Source: an uncultured Fodinibius sp. (GTDB lineage: Bacteria; Bacteroidota; Rhodothermia; Balneolales; Balneolaceae). From it: a stretch of DNA of 64,000 nt. A program made the translations under genes and the position numbers. The notes beneath the pieces were generated by a model. It worked only from the letters and a program-made list of their open reading frames with translations. It did not search any database and was not told where the DNA came from. Of the stretch, positions 26,868 through 36,177 are shown one piece after another (position 1 is the first letter of the stretch; each line of letters opens with the position of its first letter). The stretch covers positions 124,001 through 188,000 of the forward strand of contig CAJXMW010000004.1 in the NCBI GenBank assembly GCA_913056235.1. The letters run 5' to 3'.

Positions 26868-28118
26868 ATGAAATGTCGTAACTGTCAGAAAAAATTGGAA
26901 CATACTTTTGTAGATTTAGGTGCTTCACCGCTTTGCAATGAGATTGTAAAACCGAACCAGCTCAACGATGGACAGCGGTCGTATCCGTTGCATACCTATG
27001 TTTGTGACAAGTGTTTCTTGGTGCAAGTAGGAGCTCAGGTGAGGCCAGAAGAGATTTACTCCGAATACAGTTACTTTTCATCCTTTTCAAGCTCATGGCT
27101 CGACCATGCCAAGCGCTATGTAGAAATGATGACCAGTGAGTATGACATTAGCCGTAATAGATTTGTCGTTGAAATTGCAAGCAACGACGGATATCTGCTC
27201 CAGTATTTCAAAGAAAAAAACATCCCTATACTTGGTGTCGAACCTTCTGATACCGTAGCCCGCGCCGCAATTGAGAAGGGCATACCAACCGAGCAATTGT
27301 TTTTTGGTGAACAGACAGCCAAAAGGCTATCCAACAAGTATCGCAAAGCAGATCTTATTTTGGGAAACAACGTGTTGGCACACGTCCCCGAAATACATGA
27401 TTTTATTAATGGATTAAGCGTGATGCTGAGCGAAAAGGGCATTATGACATTTGAGTTTCCCCACCTCATACAGTTGGTTGAAAACAACCAGTTTGACACG
27501 ATTTACCATGAGCATTTTTTCTATTATTCGCTTCATGCTGTACAATCCCTATTCAAAAAGCATGGATTTAAAATCTTTGATGTCCAGGAGCTGAATACCC
27601 ATGGAGGTTCCATCAGGATCTTTATTACTAGAGAATCCAATAATGATTATGAAGTCAGAAATAATGTAAACCGGATTTTGTTTGAGGAAAGTGAGAAAGG
27701 ATATCTGGAGGTAGCGTTCTACAAAACGTTCGAAAAAAATGTAAAGCAAACCAAGAGAGAACTTCTGAGCTTGCTCATCGATTTAAAAAATAAAGATAAA
27801 ACAATTGTTGGTTATGGCGCTCCCGGCAAAGGGAACACGTTGTTGAACTATTGCGGCATCGGTACAGATTTTCTTGACTATACCGTGGATAGAAATCCTC
27901 ACAAGCAGGGACATTTCCTGCCCGGCTCTTTAATACCTATCCTACATCCGGATAAGATCAGAGAGACACAGCCGGATTATGTTTTAATTCTTCCCTGGAA
28001 TTTGAAGGATGAGATCATCAAACAAATCAGCTTTGTACAGGATTGGGGTGGAAAGTTTATTGTCCCTATCCCCAAACCGATGGTGATCGGTGCTAAATCG
28101 GTACTAAACAAATTGTAA
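26868..28118 (+). CDS. sugar C-methyltransferase, SAM-dependent (copy 2)
   Basis: The domain order is that of copy 1 at 23995: N-terminal Cys pairs (CRNCQKKL, LCNE, CDKCFL), SAM motif VVEIASNDGYLLQYF, C-terminal GYGAPGKGNTLLNYCGIGTD. The two proteins are aligned over their full length with high identity, so this is a duplication within the locus. Substitutions are scattered and no catalytic motif is lost, so both copies look functional. The ATG start is clear. Confidence 0.88.
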   Translation: MKCRNCQKKLEHTFVDLGASPLCNEIVKPNQLNDGQRSYPLHTYVCDKCFLVQVGAQVRPEEIYSEYSYFSSFSSSWLDHAKRYVEMMTSEYDISRNRFVVEIASNDGYLLQYFKEKNIPILGVEPSDTVARAAIEKGIPTEQLFFGEQTAKRLSNKYRKADLILGNNVLAHVPEIHDFINGLSVMLSEKGIMTFEFPHLIQLVENNQFDTIYHEHFFYYSLHAVQSLFKKHGFKIFDVQELNTHGGSIRIFITRESNNDYEVRNNVNRILFEESEKGYLEVAFYKTFEKNVKQTKRELLSLLIDLKNKDKTIVGYGAPGKGNTLLNYCGIGTDFLDYTVDRNPHKQGHFLPGSLIPILHPDKIRETQPDYVLILPWNLKDEIIKQISFVQDWGGKFIVPIPKPMVIGAKSVLNKL

Positions 28119-28212
28119 AATATAAGAGAGATAATTATTTCGTTGAGGGGTATTTTTAGAGGATACAGCTGGGTTTATTTCTTGATAAGGCTATATATGA
28201 ATTTATAAGTCT

Positions 28213-28989
28213 ATGAAAAATAAAAGGCGAGATATTGTAGGCATTATACCTGCTGCCGGAAGTGCCTCACGAATATCACCCATTCCCTGTAGCAAAGAGA
28301 TTTACCCGATCGGGGTTCAGCAAGTTGGAGGAAAATCCCAAATCAAGGTAGTCACTTCTGATTTAATTGAAAGTTTTGTGCTGGCTGGTGCCGATCAGGT
28401 TTACATGATTATTCGCAAAGGGAAGTGGGATATTCCGCAGTATCTTGGCCTTGGTAAGCCAATGAATTCGTTAGCCTACATTGTTACCGATCCTACAGAA
28501 GGAACACATCATACTGTTGATCTCGCATATCCATTTGTCAAAGACAAGATCGTTTTATTGGGATTTCCCGACATCTTATTTAAACCGAACAATGCGTATG
28601 AGTTGTTGATCGATAAACAGAAACAGACCAACGCTGAGGTGGTACTGGGTCTTTTCAAGACTGCTAATCCCAGCAAGGCAGATATGGTTGATATTGATGA
28701 TCAAGGTCGCTTGAGAAATATTGTAATCAAACCTGACCAAACGATACTAACTGATACTTGGGCGATTGCTGTTTGAACATCAGCCTTTACCGAATTTCTT
28801 CACGATTTCGTTGTTAATGAGCTTTCAGATTAGTCAGTATCCGTGAAAAGGGAGCTATTTATTGGTGATGTCATCCGGCATGCTAATGAACAAGGGATGA
28901 TCGTAGAAACAGTTTCGTTTTCAGATGGAAAATTTATTGACATTGGAACTCTTCCTGATTTAGAAAAAGTATTAAAGAATGAATTTTAG
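28213..28989 (+). pseudogene. sugar nucleotidyltransferase (RfbA/RffH-like) with two in-frame stops
   Basis: The N-terminus is altered but recognisable (GIIPAAGSASRISPIPCSKEIYPIG), followed by PTEGTHHTVDLAYPF and LGFPDILFKPNN. The frame meets TGA at 28774-28776 (codon 188), where relatives have Trp, then TAG at 28831-28833 (codon 207). The same frame carries on with convincing sequence (FIGDVIRHANEQGMIVETV ... KFIDIGTLPDLEKVLKNEF) to TAG at 28987-28989. Without the two stops the gene would be 258 aa. No indel is needed, so this looks like a young pseudogene. A 187-aa truncated product may still be made. Confidence 0.85.
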
Positions 28990-29015
28990 AAGTAGAGATT
29001 ACTCTACTTCTACTG

Positions 29016-30713
29016 TTATCTTGGGTTTGGGGATTTGTGATTAAGAGCTTCCAAAAATATCACGATCTCTTCCAGGGTTGCATCGTCGTTAATGCCTGGA
29101 TTTGGCATTACAGTTCCCGGGGTAAAGATTTCAGGATTTCTGAGAAATGCCTTTAGATTTTTTGGTGTCCAGCTTCCCGATTTTTCTTTCATAGCTCTTG
29201 AATAATTTGGAAAGTCTGTAGCTCCTATCTGTGCGTTAAATATCTGGGCAAGACTTGGTGAGTTTGTATGATCATCAGGATCAATAGAGTGACACTGCCT
29301 ACAGGAATTAATGGTCGATTTAACTTTGCTGCGGAAACTTTCATTGCTGATTTCTTCGACCAGGTAATCGTTTACATAATTATCGGTGTAGGGCTTACCG
29401 GTAAGAAATATTAGTTTCTTGCTGTCGGTCCACAATATTATTTGCCCGTCAGTATGCTGATGTACGTAGCGAATTCGTTCACCTATTTCTATTTTCTCAG
29501 CAAACAGTACTCGGTTATTTTTTATACGTGTGTGAAACAGGCTCATACTTTTGAGTGATCCCATAAGCAGGTCACCGTCCCAGCTCTCATGGAATCCATC
29601 GATTAGTGTTAAGCTGGATATTGCAACAGAAGGTAACCATGCATAGGTCGGCTCTTTGAATTTTTCATGTCGCCCGTATGCGGGAGTATTGGGGATAGGA
29701 AGCTTGGAGTATTGCGTGCCAAGTGTCTCTACGGGCCAACCGTAGTTTTTACCCTCTTCAATATGGTTTAACTCATCGCCTCCCCGCAGACCATGCTCAA
29801 CGATCCAAACTTCACCATTTTTATCCAAAGTTACACCTTGAGGATTTCGAATACCGATAGAAAAAATCTTGTGTTGCCGAGAGTTTAAGTCTATTGCAAT
29901 AATCTTTCCATGTTCATTAGTGGGAGCTTGTGCAATGGCTTCTGGTGCATACATGCCGTCCCAGTGGTAATCGCCGCTGCCAAGAAACAGGGTGGAGGGA
30001 GGTCGAAAGGCAAGCCTGCCACCGGCTAGCCCCCCTTCCAGGGCGTTGTGTATACTTTTGAACGGAAGGCAGGGCTGTGCCCTGAAAAGAATATCCCAAT
30101 CTTCGCCTTTAGTAGATAATTGTTCAGAGGACTGAATGTTTGAGCCTAGCGGCAATATTGCTACGGTGTTGCGGTAACAGTTGGTAGTACTGTCAAATTC
30201 GGTATATGAAATAGCAAATCCACGGTCCCTGTCCGTCTGGTAATATTGAATATCATTATATCTAAAAAAACTAAGGTTGTGCTGAAGATGCTTAAATTCT
30301 TCGGATTCAGCTACATGGGTATATGCAGTAAAACCATTATCAGGCACTTTAATGTTGGTTCTCTTTATGTCATCTTTGGAATGAACAGAAAAAATTTGTC
30401 CATCATGAGCCAGCAATAACACTTCATCCCCGAAAGAGGTTAATCCGCCGCCTCTTCCATTCTTTCGGATGTGATCGCTCACATCAGCCTGATTGCTATA
30501 CAGTCGCAGGAAAATTGAATCGTAATACTCCGGCGCTTCAGGTGCTCCCATTCGTTCAAAAACATATCCAAACGCATTTAATTCAACTCTTCGGAAGAAC
30601 CCATATGTTGTCAATTTGTGTAACCCAATTAAATACCCGGCAAATACAAAAAATGAAATTACTCCAGTGAAAATAAACGAACGAACATACTTAGATTTGA
30701 ACCACCGTTTCAT
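29016..30713 (-). CDS. membrane-anchored GSDH-type sugar dehydrogenase fused to cytochrome c
   Basis: A 565-aa protein with one N-terminal transmembrane helix (about residues 12-33), so it is anchored facing the periplasm. The middle is a six-bladed glucose/sorbosone dehydrogenase propeller (IRNPQGVTLDKNGEVWIVEHG, RGGDELNHIEEGKNYGWP). The C-terminal cytochrome c domain has the haem motif CRQCH (471-475) and an axial Met in GTVMPNPG (about 536). The fusion implies periplasmic oxidation of a sugar with electrons passed to the haem; PQQ as cofactor is a family expectation. It is read opposite to its neighbours from its own -24/-12 promoter. Confidence 0.85.
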   Translation of the reverse strand: MKRWFKSKYVRSFIFTGVISFFVFAGYLIGLHKLTTYGFFRRVELNAFGYVFERMGAPEAPEYYDSIFLRLYSNQADVSDHIRKNGRGGGLTSFGDEVLLLAHDGQIFSVHSKDDIKRTNIKVPDNGFTAYTHVAESEEFKHLQHNLSFFRYNDIQYYQTDRDRGFAISYTEFDSTTNCYRNTVAILPLGSNIQSSEQLSTKGEDWDILFRAQPCLPFKSIHNALEGGLAGGRLAFRPPSTLFLGSGDYHWDGMYAPEAIAQAPTNEHGKIIAIDLNSRQHKIFSIGIRNPQGVTLDKNGEVWIVEHGLRGGDELNHIEEGKNYGWPVETLGTQYSKLPIPNTPAYGRHEKFKEPTYAWLPSVAISSLTLIDGFHESWDGDLLMGSLKSMSLFHTRIKNNRVLFAEKIEIGERIRYVHQHTDGQIILWTDSKKLIFLTGKPYTDNYVNDYLVEEISNESFRSKVKSTINSCRQCHSIDPDDHTNSPSLAQIFNAQIGATDFPNYSRAMKEKSGSWTPKNLKAFLRNPEIFTPGTVMPNPGINDDATLEEIVIFLEALNHKSPNPR

Positions 30714-30821
30714 ATCGGTTTTTCCTCTCTGTTTTATTAATTAAGTGATCTCTTGGTATATCTATTTCATAGTGAGGCCAACGTATTTATTGAGCCTCTT
30801 TAATTATCTACTGTATCTTAT

Positions 30822-30837
30822 AACAATAGTTGTGCCA
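30822..30837 (-). promoter_or_regulatory. sigma-54 -24/-12 promoter of the dehydrogenase-cytochrome gene
   Basis: Minus-strand TGGCAC-AACTA-TTGTT, 108 bp upstream of the ATG at 30713. The same core (TGGCAC-AACTA-TTGTT) recurs at 62579-62594. Confidence 0.82.
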
Positions 30838-30973
30838 GTTTCTGCTTTTCATCCGAAATAGACTTCCGCAAAACCAAGGGTACCGTGCAATTTTTAAAAC
30901 GGCAGTATTTCTTTTTGTGGAGATCCGAAGTTGTAAATCTTTCACAATAGAAAGGGGAAGCGGCCGGGTAGTT

Positions 30974-30990
30974 CGCGTAAAAATTACTCG
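30974..30990. promoter_or_regulatory. putative activator binding site (UAS) shared by divergent promoters
   Basis: CGCGTAA-AAA-TTACTCG, a near-perfect 7-3-7 dyad. Its centre is 113 bp from the plus-strand -24 element at 31095 and 145 bp from the minus-strand one at 30837, so one site could serve both. Confidence 0.62.
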
Positions 30991-31094
30991 ATTGTTTTTT
31001 TTACAGAATTGCTGACACGTATTCAAAAAAACTAAGAGTTAAAAAGCAGCTCTATAATACTCAGTAAGAGTGTTGATCAATATTTATCTCTAAG

Positions 31095-31110
31095 TGGCAT
31101 GCTTATTGTT
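31095..31110 (+). promoter_or_regulatory. sigma-54 -24/-12 promoter of the rfbF operon
   Basis: TGGCAT-GCTTA-TTGTT, one change from the -24 consensus, correct spacing, 60 bp before the rfbF ATG. Confidence 0.72.
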
Positions 31111-31170
31111 GTACTCCACATTGAATAAGAACTAACAATTCTGAAACTATTTATTAATGCGGGGACAAAG

Positions 31171-32001
31171 ATGAAAGCAGTTTTACTGGCGGGCGGATTT
31201 GGAACTAGACTGAGTGAGGAAACTTATGTGAAGCCTAAACCAATGGTAGAAGTTGGTGACCAGCCGATTCTATGGCATATCATGAAGATTTATTCCCACT
31301 ATGGGATCAATGAGTTTATCATTTGTTGTGGATATAAAGGGGCCATGATTAAAGACTACTTTTCAAATTATTTTTTGCATCGTTCGGATGTGACATTTGA
31401 TATGAAGAAGAATGAAATGAAAATCCATCAAAATGGGGTAGAGCCATGGAAGGTTACCTTGGTTGATACTGGGGATGGCACGATGACCGGTGGACGTTTG
31501 AAGCGTGTCAAGGACTACATAGGAGATGAAACATTTTGTATGACTTACGGTGATGGTGTAAGTGACGTGAATATTACAGAACTTATTCAATTCCATAAAA
31601 GTCAGGGAGCCCTTGCCACTCTTACAGCCGTACAGGAGCCCGGCCGGTTTGGTGTTTTTAAACTGGAAGATGATGACGTGAAAATCACCTCATTTCATGA
31701 AAAACCGATTGGTTCAGGGGCATGGATCAACGGCGGATTTTTCGTGCTTGACCCCGGTGTTTTCGATTATATACAAGGTGATGAGACGGTATGGGAGCAT
31801 GACCCTTTGCGAAACCTTGCCCGGCAGGGAGAACTAGGGGCATTTAAACACGATGGTTTTTGGCAGCCCATGGACACGCTTCGTGATAAAAAAGTTCTTG
31901 AAAGTATATGGAATTCAGAAAATCCGCCGTGGAAAATTTGGGATGAGCCAAAAATTAAAACAAATATCCACAATAAAAACCAGAAAGAAATAAAAGTGTG
32001 A
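31171..32001 (+). CDS. rfbF: glucose-1-phosphate cytidylyltransferase
   Basis: Forms CDP-glucose, the entry point to CDP-linked dideoxy and branched sugars. It has [19 protein letters not shown] at the N-terminus, [14 protein letters not shown], the metal/nucleotide site [25 protein letters not shown], and C-terminal [12 protein letters not shown], all as in RfbF. The 276-aa length is a little longer than the usual 257. It is the first gene of a long operon. No clear CDP-glucose 4,6-dehydratase of RfbG type was seen, so one of the SDR proteins must take over or it lies outside. Confidence 0.93.
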   Translation: MKAVLLAGGFGTRLSEETYVKPKPMVEVGDQPILWHIMKIYSHYGINEFIICCGYKGAMIKDYFSNYFLHRSDVTFDMKKNEMKIHQNGVEPWKVTLVDTGDGTMTGGRLKRVKDYIGDETFCMTYGDGVSDVNITELIQFHKSQGALATLTAVQEPGRFGVFKLEDDDVKITSFHEKPIGSGAWINGGFFVLDPGVFDYIQGDETVWEHDPLRNLARQGELGAFKHDGFWQPMDTLRDKKVLESIWNSENPPWKIWDEPKIKTNIHNKNQKEIKV

Positions 32002-32040
32002 ACGTACTTTGTTGGTTTATCAAGAATCAAATTTAGATTA

Positions 32041-32958
32041 ATGAAGAAAGTAATAGTCACAGGCGCAACAGGTTTTATTGGCAGGCATACCATCCCAATT
32101 CTTCAAGAGCTGGAGTATGATATTCATGCCATTACATCCAAATCAGATAGAAATGATTTGAGGCAGGATATCAACTGGCATTCAGTTGATCTTCTTAAAC
32201 CTGATGAGGTTACCGGTCTTTGTCGGACTATCAAAGCTAATTATTTATTGCATCTGGGTTGGTATGATAATCCAAGTGACAGAATGATTTCTGAGCAGAA
32301 TATTAAATGGGTAGAAGCATCCTTACATCTAGCCCGGGAATTCGCTGGTAATGGAGGAAAGCGAATGGTACTTGGCGGAAGCTGCACAGAATATGACTGG
32401 AGATATGGATATTGCAGCGAGAGCATAACTCCAACCCAACCCGGATCAATGTACGGCGAATGTAAATCCGCCCTGCACAAGATTCTTGAAAAGTATGCCC
32501 GCAAACAGGGGCTCAGCTATGCCACTGGCAGAATATTTTTTGTGTATGGACCTTATGAACAAGAAAAACGCCTTGTTACTTATGCTATACGATCATTGTT
32601 GATGAGAAAAAAAGCAAATCTCTCACACGGTCATCAAATGAGAGATTATCTGTATGTCGGGGATGTGGCTGATGCATTAGTGACACTCTTGACCAGCGAT
32701 GTAACCGGAGCGGTAAATATCGGTTCGGGCCGCGCAGTAAAATTACGAGAGATAGTCAATTTAGTGGGAGAAAAATTGAACGGATTGGGACTACTAACAT
32801 ACGGACCTGTGGAAAGTACGTTCGACTCTCCAGTAGTAATGGCAGATATAAGCAGGCTTCGAGATGAGCTTGATTGGGAGCCGAAATACGATTTAGAAGA
32901 TGGAATTGAAGAAACCATCAATTGGTGGAAAGACGAAATAAAGGCCACTACAGTTTAA
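32041..32958 (+). CDS. NAD-dependent sugar epimerase/reductase (extended SDR)
   Basis: Glycine motif TGATGFIGR at the N-terminus, serine segment LGGSCTEYDW, catalytic Tyr-Lys in YGECK, and substrate segment GRIFFVYGPYEQEKRLV. This is typical of the reductases and epimerases that finish deoxysugar nucleotides. It follows rfbF by 39 bp, so a CDP-sugar substrate is plausible but not proven. Confidence 0.85.
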   Translation: MKKVIVTGATGFIGRHTIPILQELEYDIHAITSKSDRNDLRQDINWHSVDLLKPDEVTGLCRTIKANYLLHLGWYDNPSDRMISEQNIKWVEASLHLAREFAGNGGKRMVLGGSCTEYDWRYGYCSESITPTQPGSMYGECKSALHKILEKYARKQGLSYATGRIFFVYGPYEQEKRLVTYAIRSLLMRKKANLSHGHQMRDYLYVGDVADALVTLLTSDVTGAVNIGSGRAVKLREIVNLVGEKLNGLGLLTYGPVESTFDSPVVMADISRLRDELDWEPKYDLEDGIEETINWWKDEIKATTV

Positions 32959-32983
32959 TCAAAATTAAGATTACAGATACGAA

Positions 32984-34306
32984 ATGATTAGGATATTAGG
33001 AACAGGGATGGCAGGTTTCGGGGCTGCTCACAGGTTGCGTCAGGAAGGGATTAACTCAGAAATTTGCCTTTACGATAAAAATTCGTATATCGGCGGTCAT
33101 ACGGCCTCATTCGAAATGGAAGACGGATTTATCTTTGATGACGGCCCCCACATTTCATTTACCGATGACAAGCGGATTCAAAGGCTATTAGCTGACAATA
33201 TTAACCAAGAGTATGAAACAGTAAAGGCCACCGTCAATAATTACTGGAAAGGTCATTGGGTAAAGCACCCGGCACAGTGTAATCTACACGGCTTACCTGC
33301 TGATCTGATCGTGGATGTACTGGATGATTTTATTGAAGCAAAGCATACATCCAACGGCGATATCACTAATTATAAAGAGTGGCTATATGCCAAATTTGGC
33401 AAAACTTTTGCCGAGACATTCCCGATGGTGTATGGGAAAAAATATCATACGGTCGATGCAGAGAATATGGATATCGACTGGCTTGGCCCAAGGCTCTACC
33501 AGCCGGATTTAAAAGAAGTGCTTGAGGGAGCGCTTAAGTCTTCCACACCCGATGTACACTATGTCGATAAATTCAGGTATCCGACCAATCATGGCTTTGT
33601 GCACTATCTTGAAAATTTTAAAAAGCTAGGTGATATCAAACTCAATCACAAAGTTGTTGGCATCGATACTGAAGGTAAGTTGATTCGTTTTAGCAATGGC
33701 AAAACCGCTGAATATGATGAAATTATTTCATCAATCCCACTGCCTGAGCTTACAACTAATATCATCGATAATGTGCCCGATGAAGTGGTTGAAGCCGGTA
33801 AAAAACTAGCCTGCACAAGTTGTATCCTGGTGAATATCGGCATCGACAGAAATGACTTTACGGATGCAATATGGACCTATTTCTATGATACAGATATCAT
33901 ATTTACGCGGCTTAGCTTTCCTCACCTGATGTCTCCGAATACGGTTCCGGAAGGGTGTGGAAGCATTCAGGCAGAGATCTATTTTTCCGATAAATATAGG
34001 CCGGTAGATCGTACACCGGAAGAGTGTATTGAACCGGTAATTACCGATCTCAAACGATGTGGGCTGATCAATGAAGACGACAAGATTATACACAAGAGTA
34101 CCGGATTTATACCGTATGCGAACGTCATCTTTGATCTGGATCGTCAAGAGGCCCTAAAAACCGTTCATGGATATCTGGATGAAGTTGGGATACGGTACTG
34201 CGGACGGTATGGCGATTGGGGCTACATCTGGACCGATGAGGCGTTTCGAAGCGGGGAAGAAGCCGCGCAAACATTAGTTAACTCAAAACTTGTGGCCAAG
34301 AAATGA
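32984..34306 (+). CDS. FAD-dependent amine-oxidase/protoporphyrinogen-oxidase-like protein
   Basis: An N-terminal dinucleotide-binding fold (ILGTGMAGFGAAHRL, then an acidic strand end CLYDKNSYIGGHTAS) shows a GxGxxG FAD site with the family's GGH motif. The C-terminal GDWGYIWTDEAFRSGEEAAQ is the second FAD-contact segment. It resembles the UDP-galactopyranose-mutase-like and amine-oxidase-like proteins common in O-antigen loci. The substrate is unknown. The next gene starts inside its stop (4-bp overlap). Confidence 0.82.
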   Translation: MIRILGTGMAGFGAAHRLRQEGINSEICLYDKNSYIGGHTASFEMEDGFIFDDGPHISFTDDKRIQRLLADNINQEYETVKATVNNYWKGHWVKHPAQCNLHGLPADLIVDVLDDFIEAKHTSNGDITNYKEWLYAKFGKTFAETFPMVYGKKYHTVDAENMDIDWLGPRLYQPDLKEVLEGALKSSTPDVHYVDKFRYPTNHGFVHYLENFKKLGDIKLNHKVVGIDTEGKLIRFSNGKTAEYDEIISSIPLPELTTNIIDNVPDEVVEAGKKLACTSCILVNIGIDRNDFTDAIWTYFYDTDIIFTRLSFPHLMSPNTVPEGCGSIQAEIYFSDKYRPVDRTPEECIEPVITDLKRCGLINEDDKIIHKSTGFIPYANVIFDLDRQEALKTVHGYLDEVGIRYCGRYGDWGYIWTDEAFRSGEEAAQTLVNSKLVAKK

Positions 34307-35313
34307 ATAAACTGACAAACCAAGAGCCTTTTGTAAGTATTCTGACCCCCGTTTACAACGGGGGCAAATATCTGGAAGAGTGTATCCAAAGCGTACTCAA
34401 CCAGACTTACAGGAATTGGGAATATGTGATTGTCAATAACAAGAGTACCGATAATAGCCTGGAAATTGCCGAAAAATATGCAAAGCAGGATTCCCGCATC
34501 CGAGTGCATAATAACGAGGAATTTCTACCTCAGATGCAGAACTTGAATCATGCATTTCGCCAGATATCACCGGAAAGCAAATATTGCAAGGTTGTACATG
34601 CGGATGATTGGCTGTTTCCGGACTGTATTACAAAAATGGTGGCACTTAACGAAGAATATCCAACTGTTGGAATTGTAAGTGCTTATCGGCTGGATAATAA
34701 TAAAGTGAATTTAGACGGCCTGCCGTATCCAAGCCATTTTAATCCGGGCAAAGAAATTGCCCGCGATCATTTATTAAACGGGGTCTCATATTTCGGGGCG
34801 CCGAGTGCGTTGTTAATTCGTTCTGATCTTATCCGCAAGCGAGAGAAGTTCTACGAAGAATCGCATTTGGCAACCGATACAACGGCATGCATTGACTTGC
34901 TTAGAGAATCTGATTTTGGATTTGTACACCAGGTGCTGACCTTTTGCCGGCGTCACGAAATGAGCATGACAAATACCGAAGCCAAGGAAAACTATTCCTT
35001 TATGCATGCAAGGCTATTTTGTCTGCTGATGTATGGTCCATTTTTTCTAGAAGAGAAAGAACTCAATCGGACGGTTACTCACAAGTTGAATAAGTTTTAC
35101 ATACTACTTGCGAGAAATCTCTTCAGGACGAGATCCATCACAGAGTTCAAAAGACAACGTGAGATACTCCGTCATCTAGAGATGAAATTTGAAACGGCTA
35201 GGTTCATCAAAAACTTCATCAGAGAGTCAGCTATGCAGTTCTTGAATATTTTTGGAATTAAATTTAAGAGGGAAAAAAACAATGAAGTTTTCCATCATAA
35301 TTCCCACATATAA
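34303..35313 (+). CDS. family 2 glycosyltransferase
   Basis: The GT-A fold starts FVSILTPVYNGGKYLEECIQSV, with NNKSTDNS and the metal-binding HADDW in place of DxD. It is cytoplasmic with no transmembrane helix. The 336-aa length fits. Donor and acceptor cannot be told. It is translationally coupled to the genes on both sides (4-bp overlap before, 32-bp after). Confidence 0.88.
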   Translation: MNKLTNQEPFVSILTPVYNGGKYLEECIQSVLNQTYRNWEYVIVNNKSTDNSLEIAEKYAKQDSRIRVHNNEEFLPQMQNLNHAFRQISPESKYCKVVHADDWLFPDCITKMVALNEEYPTVGIVSAYRLDNNKVNLDGLPYPSHFNPGKEIARDHLLNGVSYFGAPSALLIRSDLIRKREKFYEESHLATDTTACIDLLRESDFGFVHQVLTFCRRHEMSMTNTEAKENYSFMHARLFCLLMYGPFFLEEKELNRTVTHKLNKFYILLARNLFRTRSITEFKRQREILRHLEMKFETARFIKNFIRESAMQFLNIFGIKFKREKNNEVFHHNSHI

Positions 35314-36151
35314 CGATTGGGAAAGGCTCATTAAATGCCTAACCGCTCTTGAGCGACAGACCTTAGATAAAAACCAGTTTGAGGTTATTGTTGTAAATAA
35401 CAGCGAAGAGGAAGGGGTACCCGCTGGCATTTCATTGCCTGAAGGGGTGCAACTTGTTCACGAGCCTACACCGGGATCTTATGCTGCCCGAAATAAAGGA
35501 GTAAGTATAGCGAGAGGAGAAATCATTGCATTTACCGACTCTGATTGTATCCCCCACAAAAACTGGTTGGCCAATGCAGAAAAGCATTTCCAGACGTCTA
35601 ACTGTGATCTACTGGGTGGTAGAGTAAAAATATTTCAGCCCGAAAATGGAGGGAAGTATGGTTATTTGTATGAGCGCTTTACAGCATTTCCCCAACATAA
35701 AAATGTACTCCTTGGAAAAGGTGTCACCGCAAATCTTTTTGTGAAAAAATCAGTTTTTGAGAAAAATGATGGGTTCGATTCACGGATAAAGTCGGGAGGC
35801 GACTGGGACTTTACCGAACGATGCACCGAAGCGGGAGATGTAATGATTTATGGTGAAGATGCATTGGTTTTCCATCCAGCAAGGGATTTGCCGACCATCT
35901 TGAAGAAGGATTTTCGGTTAACGTGCGGCGGTGCACTTACGGTAAAAGAAAAATATGGGCACAGTTATTTTCGAATGCTGGGCAGTCATCTTCTTCATGG
36001 GTTGATCATAAAGAGGAGTTTCAAAGAAAGAATTCGTGGTAGTGAACGAGCGATTGTTTTTTGTGTCGATTTACTAAAGTATTTCTATCGAACTGCAATT
36101 CATGGGGGGTTACTACTTCGGTTGATAGATCCAAACAAAATCAGGGAATAG
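35282..36151 (+). CDS. family 2 glycosyltransferase
   Basis: The N-terminus is KFSIIIPTYNDWERLIKCL, with GSYAARNKGVSIARGEIIAFTDSDC (DSD metal site) and GGDWDFTERCTEAG as the catalytic region. I start at the ATG at 35282, which has an AGAGGG at good distance. An upstream in-frame ATG at 35252 would add ten residues within the previous gene. 289 aa. Confidence 0.87.
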   Translation: MKFSIIIPTYNDWERLIKCLTALERQTLDKNQFEVIVVNNSEEEGVPAGISLPEGVQLVHEPTPGSYAARNKGVSIARGEIIAFTDSDCIPHKNWLANAEKHFQTSNCDLLGGRVKIFQPENGGKYGYLYERFTAFPQHKNVLLGKGVTANLFVKKSVFEKNDGFDSRIKSGGDWDFTERCTEAGDVMIYGEDALVFHPARDLPTILKKDFRLTCGGALTVKEKYGHSYFRMLGSHLLHGLIIKRSFKERIRGSERAIVFCVDLLKYFYRTAIHGGLLLRLIDPNKIRE

Positions 36152-36177
36152 AGGCCGGATTGATAAGAAAAAATCCA

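Larger units (their letters stand above)
30714..31170. other. 457-bp divergent control region with shared activator site
   Basis: Back-to-back -24/-12 promoters (30822-30837 minus, 31095-31110 plus) flank a single strong activator-type dyad at 30974-30990, roughly midway. No gene is visible; the short open frames here are chance. Confidence 0.7.
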
